Source: Burkholderia sp. 8Y (GTDB lineage Bacteria > Pseudomonadota > Gammaproteobacteria > Burkholderiales > Burkholderiaceae). Taken from it: DNA of 64,000 nt. Positions 62,173 through 64,000 of the stretch are shown here, one piece after another; positions within the stretch are counted from its first letter, which is position 1; every line of letters begins with the position of its first letter. The stretch lies in assembly GCF_902506145.1 (NCBI RefSeq), contig NZ_LR733519.1, forward strand, positions 62,001 to 126,000, in the 5' to 3' direction. The position numbers and the translations under genes were made by a program. The notes under the pieces were generated by a model. That model ran no database searches. It was not told where the DNA came from and saw only the letters and a list, made by a program, of their open reading frames with translations.

Positions 62173-62709
62173 TCAGGAGAACATTATCAGCGAAACGCCT
62201 TGCAACGCCGCTTCAATGACTGCTGGACGTGCCGGCCGCGGCTGTCCCGGCGGTGTTGCGCATCGCCTGCCGTTGCAGAAGATGGCGGTCATCAGCATCG
62301 GGACGACTTCGTGGACCACGGCCGTGCTGCCCGACTCGCGCACGCGCGCCTCGACCGACTCCTTCGATCCGACCACGACGACGCCGTACGCCGAATCGTT
62401 GATCGGCTCGCCTTTGCCCTGCTTGAAGAGCGCGTCGCCCTGTTCGAAGCCCAGCACGGCGTAGACGCGAAAGCCGTACGCGGTGAGCTCGCTGCCGTGC
62501 GCCGGCCGGAAAGCGTTGACGGAGTTGGCTTCGACGCGCATCGGGCTGGCGTCGATATAACGCTCGTCGCGCAGCGGCGCGATGAAGCGATGCGCGCTCG
62601 ACTTGCAGTCGAGTTGCTGTTCGAGCGGATAAGCCTGCGACGCGCTGGGCGGCAATCCCCCAACCACAGCGGCGAGCGCGGTAAGCGTTGCGAGAGGAAC
62701 GGTTTTCAT
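62173..62709 (-). CDS. Secreted hypothetical protein
   Basis: 178 residues. Signal peptide [21 protein letters not shown], then [48 protein letters not shown] and [23 protein letters not shown], with Cys near both ends. No family recognised. Weak ribosome site. Confidence 0.65.
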   Translation of the reverse strand: MKTVPLATLTALAAVVGGLPPSASQAYPLEQQLDCKSSAHRFIAPLRDERYIDASPMRVEANSVNAFRPAHGSELTAYGFRVYAVLGFEQGDALFKQGKGEPINDSAYGVVVVGSKESVEARVRESGSTAVVHEVVPMLMTAIFCNGRRCATPPGQPRPARPAVIEAALQGVSLIMFS

Positions 62710-63031
62710 GGCAGCGGCAAGGCAACGGTTGGGATTTGGTCGTTGAAGTCGGGCTGTCGACCTTGGTTTTGTTGCGGACGCGTGAGAAATGGAGCAAGTC
62801 TTGAGCCAGGAGTGGTGCGCGCGGGCGGGGGCGTTGCACAGCGGAGCCTATGTTCGCATACGGCAACGCGGCGACGGTCTGACGAAACGTCTGAAGCCGC
62901 GCTCGCAACCGTCCCGTCCAGTCACCGGTCGCTGCAACGCGCGCCTTTGATTCGGCCCCGCCCTGCGGCGCGTGCGCGAACTCGCTATATTGAGCGATCC
63001 CAATCGCAACCAAACCAAAACAGGACCCGCC
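62710..63031. other. Divergent spacer before the GST gene
   Basis: 322 bases with no gene seen. AGGA about 7 bases before ATG 63032 serves the GST. No clear promoter pair. Confidence 0.4.
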
Positions 63032-63736
63032 ATGCCCGCGCTCTCAGACTATCCGATCACCCGCAAGTGGCCCGCGCAGCATCCCGACCGCATCCAGCTT
63101 TACTCGCTGCCGACGCCGAACGGCGTCAAAGCGTCGATCATGCTCGAGGAAACCGCCCTGCCCTACGAGCCGCATCTCGTGCGCTTCGATACGAACGATC
63201 AGACGTCGCCCGAATTTATGTCGCTGAACCCGAACAACAAAATTCCGGCGATCATCGACCCGAACGGGCCGGACGGTGAACCGCTCGCGCTCTTTGAATC
63301 CGGCGCGATTCTGATCTATCTCGCCGACAAGTCCGGCAAGATGCTGCCGAAAGACCCGGCACGCCGCTACGAAGCAATTCAATGGCTGATGTTCCAGATG
63401 GGCGGCATCGGTCCGATGTTCGGACAAGTCGGCTTCTTCCATAAGTTCGCGGGCAAGGACTACGAGGACAAGCGTCCGCGCGACCGCTACGTCGCGGAGT
63501 CGAAGCGTCTGCTCGGCGTACTCGACGGACGGCTCGCAGAGCGCGAATGGATCATGGGCGACGAGTACAGCGTCGCCGATATCGCGGTGTTTCCGTGGGT
63601 GCGCAATCTGGTCGGCTTCTACGAGGCGCGCGATCTGGTCGGATTCGACGCCTTCGCGCACGTCCAGCGCGCGCTCGATGCGTTCGTCGCGCGGCCAGCA
63701 GTGCAGCGCGGACTCGACAGTCCGAAGCGCGTTTGA
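63032..63736 (+). CDS. Glutathione S-transferase, YghU/Ure2-like
   Basis: 234 residues. LYSLPTPNGVKASIMLEET (the Asn-Gly of the YghU/YfcG group), SLNPNNKIPAIIDPNG, ALFESGAILIYLADKSG, then the helical domain ending in MGDEYSVADIAVFPWV. Ure2-like GSTs have disulfide-reductase activity with glutathione. It begins with ATG 63032. Confidence 0.92.
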   Translation: MPALSDYPITRKWPAQHPDRIQLYSLPTPNGVKASIMLEETALPYEPHLVRFDTNDQTSPEFMSLNPNNKIPAIIDPNGPDGEPLALFESGAILIYLADKSGKMLPKDPARRYEAIQWLMFQMGGIGPMFGQVGFFHKFAGKDYEDKRPRDRYVAESKRLLGVLDGRLAEREWIMGDEYSVADIAVFPWVRNLVGFYEARDLVGFDAFAHVQRALDAFVARPAVQRGLDSPKRV

Positions 63737-64000
63737 GTCGAAGTCCTGAGAATGCGCGGCGCAATTGTCGCCCGCCGCACGCTTGCGCGACGTCTGAGGA
63801 AATGCGTGCAGTGTCAAGGCGTTAGCCGCGTGATGCTCAGGATATCCACATAGTTGATCACCGAAATTGTGGACAACCCGTTCTGCCGCTGCCAGAGCGT
63901 CCGGCTTTATGATTACGCCCGACGCGCTTTCTGCAACGGGTTCACAATGGGCGATTCCCGCGCGCATTTCGCACGACGGGCGAAACACGTTTCGCATCAA

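Noticed and set aside
63044-64000. Minus-strand frame at the right edge
   Set aside because: Opposes the GST gene, with shadow composition and no domain.
63909-64000. Possible gene start at the right edge (ATG 63909 or 63947)
   Set aside because: Only about 30 codons visible, no strong ribosome site, and no recognisable domain.

Overview
The window is high-GC DNA with tightly packed genes, many GTG or TTG starts and long open frames on the antisense strand. Gene content (ModABC with a ModE-type operator, PQQ-type sugar dehydrogenase with cytochrome c, two-partner secretion, manganese catalase with CsbD, a BceF/Wzc-type tyrosine autokinase) points to a beta-proteobacterium of the Burkholderiaceae, most likely Paraburkholderia or Caballeronia. 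That placement is inference from content and style; no rRNA or other marker gene is present. No insertion sequence, phage, integrase, tRNA or CRISPR array was recognised.

Layout: (1) 1-1587, an FtsX/LolD-type ABC exporter pair cut by the left edge. (2) 1755-32494, a large surface-polysaccharide locus of about 20 genes in roughly a dozen transcription units on both strands, separated by relatively AT-rich spacers. It holds a MurJ/Wzx-like flippase, a GINT1-like beta-propeller protein, an AsnB-type amidotransferase, TviB and TviC homologues, five GT4/GT2 glycosyltransferases, a FemAB-like acyltransferase, two secreted pectate-lyase-fold beta-helix proteins, a DUF218/YdcF protein, a Wzc-like co-polymerase/tyrosine autokinase, a MraY/WecA-like initiating transferase, an EpsG-like polymerase, and a GtrA / methyltransferase // GtrB / membrane-protein block. 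A degenerate phosphopantetheinyl-transferase-like gene flanks it. (3) 32756-38740, an old-yellow enzyme, a small unknown and a convergent TpsA/TpsB pair. (4) 38958-43252, a stress-type block: two zinc alcohol dehydrogenases, manganese catalase and CsbD. (5) 43268-50598, RecQ with an unusual C-terminus, small unknowns, a cupin, a SET-domain methyltransferase, an orphan polysaccharide pyruvyl transferase preceded by degenerate direct repeats, and a lipoprotein. (6) 50789-64000, housekeeping and accessory metabolism: PQQ-type dehydrogenase plus cytochrome c, a predicted small RNA with a strong promoter and terminator, GST, enoyl-CoA hydratase, modABC, a NudK-like hydrolase, small envelope proteins, a lipoate-ligase-like protein, SDR and GST.

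How it fits together: TviC (4-epimerase) and TviB (6-dehydrogenase) should make UDP-GalNAcA from UDP-GlcNAc, and the AsnB-type enzyme is a good candidate to amidate the uronic acid, as proposed for P. aeruginosa O-antigens with WbpO/WbpP/WbpS. The MraY-like enzyme would start the repeat unit on undecaprenyl phosphate, the GTs extend it, the flippase exports it, the EpsG-like protein polymerises it and the Wzc-like kinase controls length. The beta-helix proteins may cut or modify the finished polymer. No outer-membrane export protein (Wza/OPX) and no cognate low-molecular-weight phosphatase were found, so the export system must be completed elsewhere. The exact combination looks unusual and is the best candidate for a new system here.
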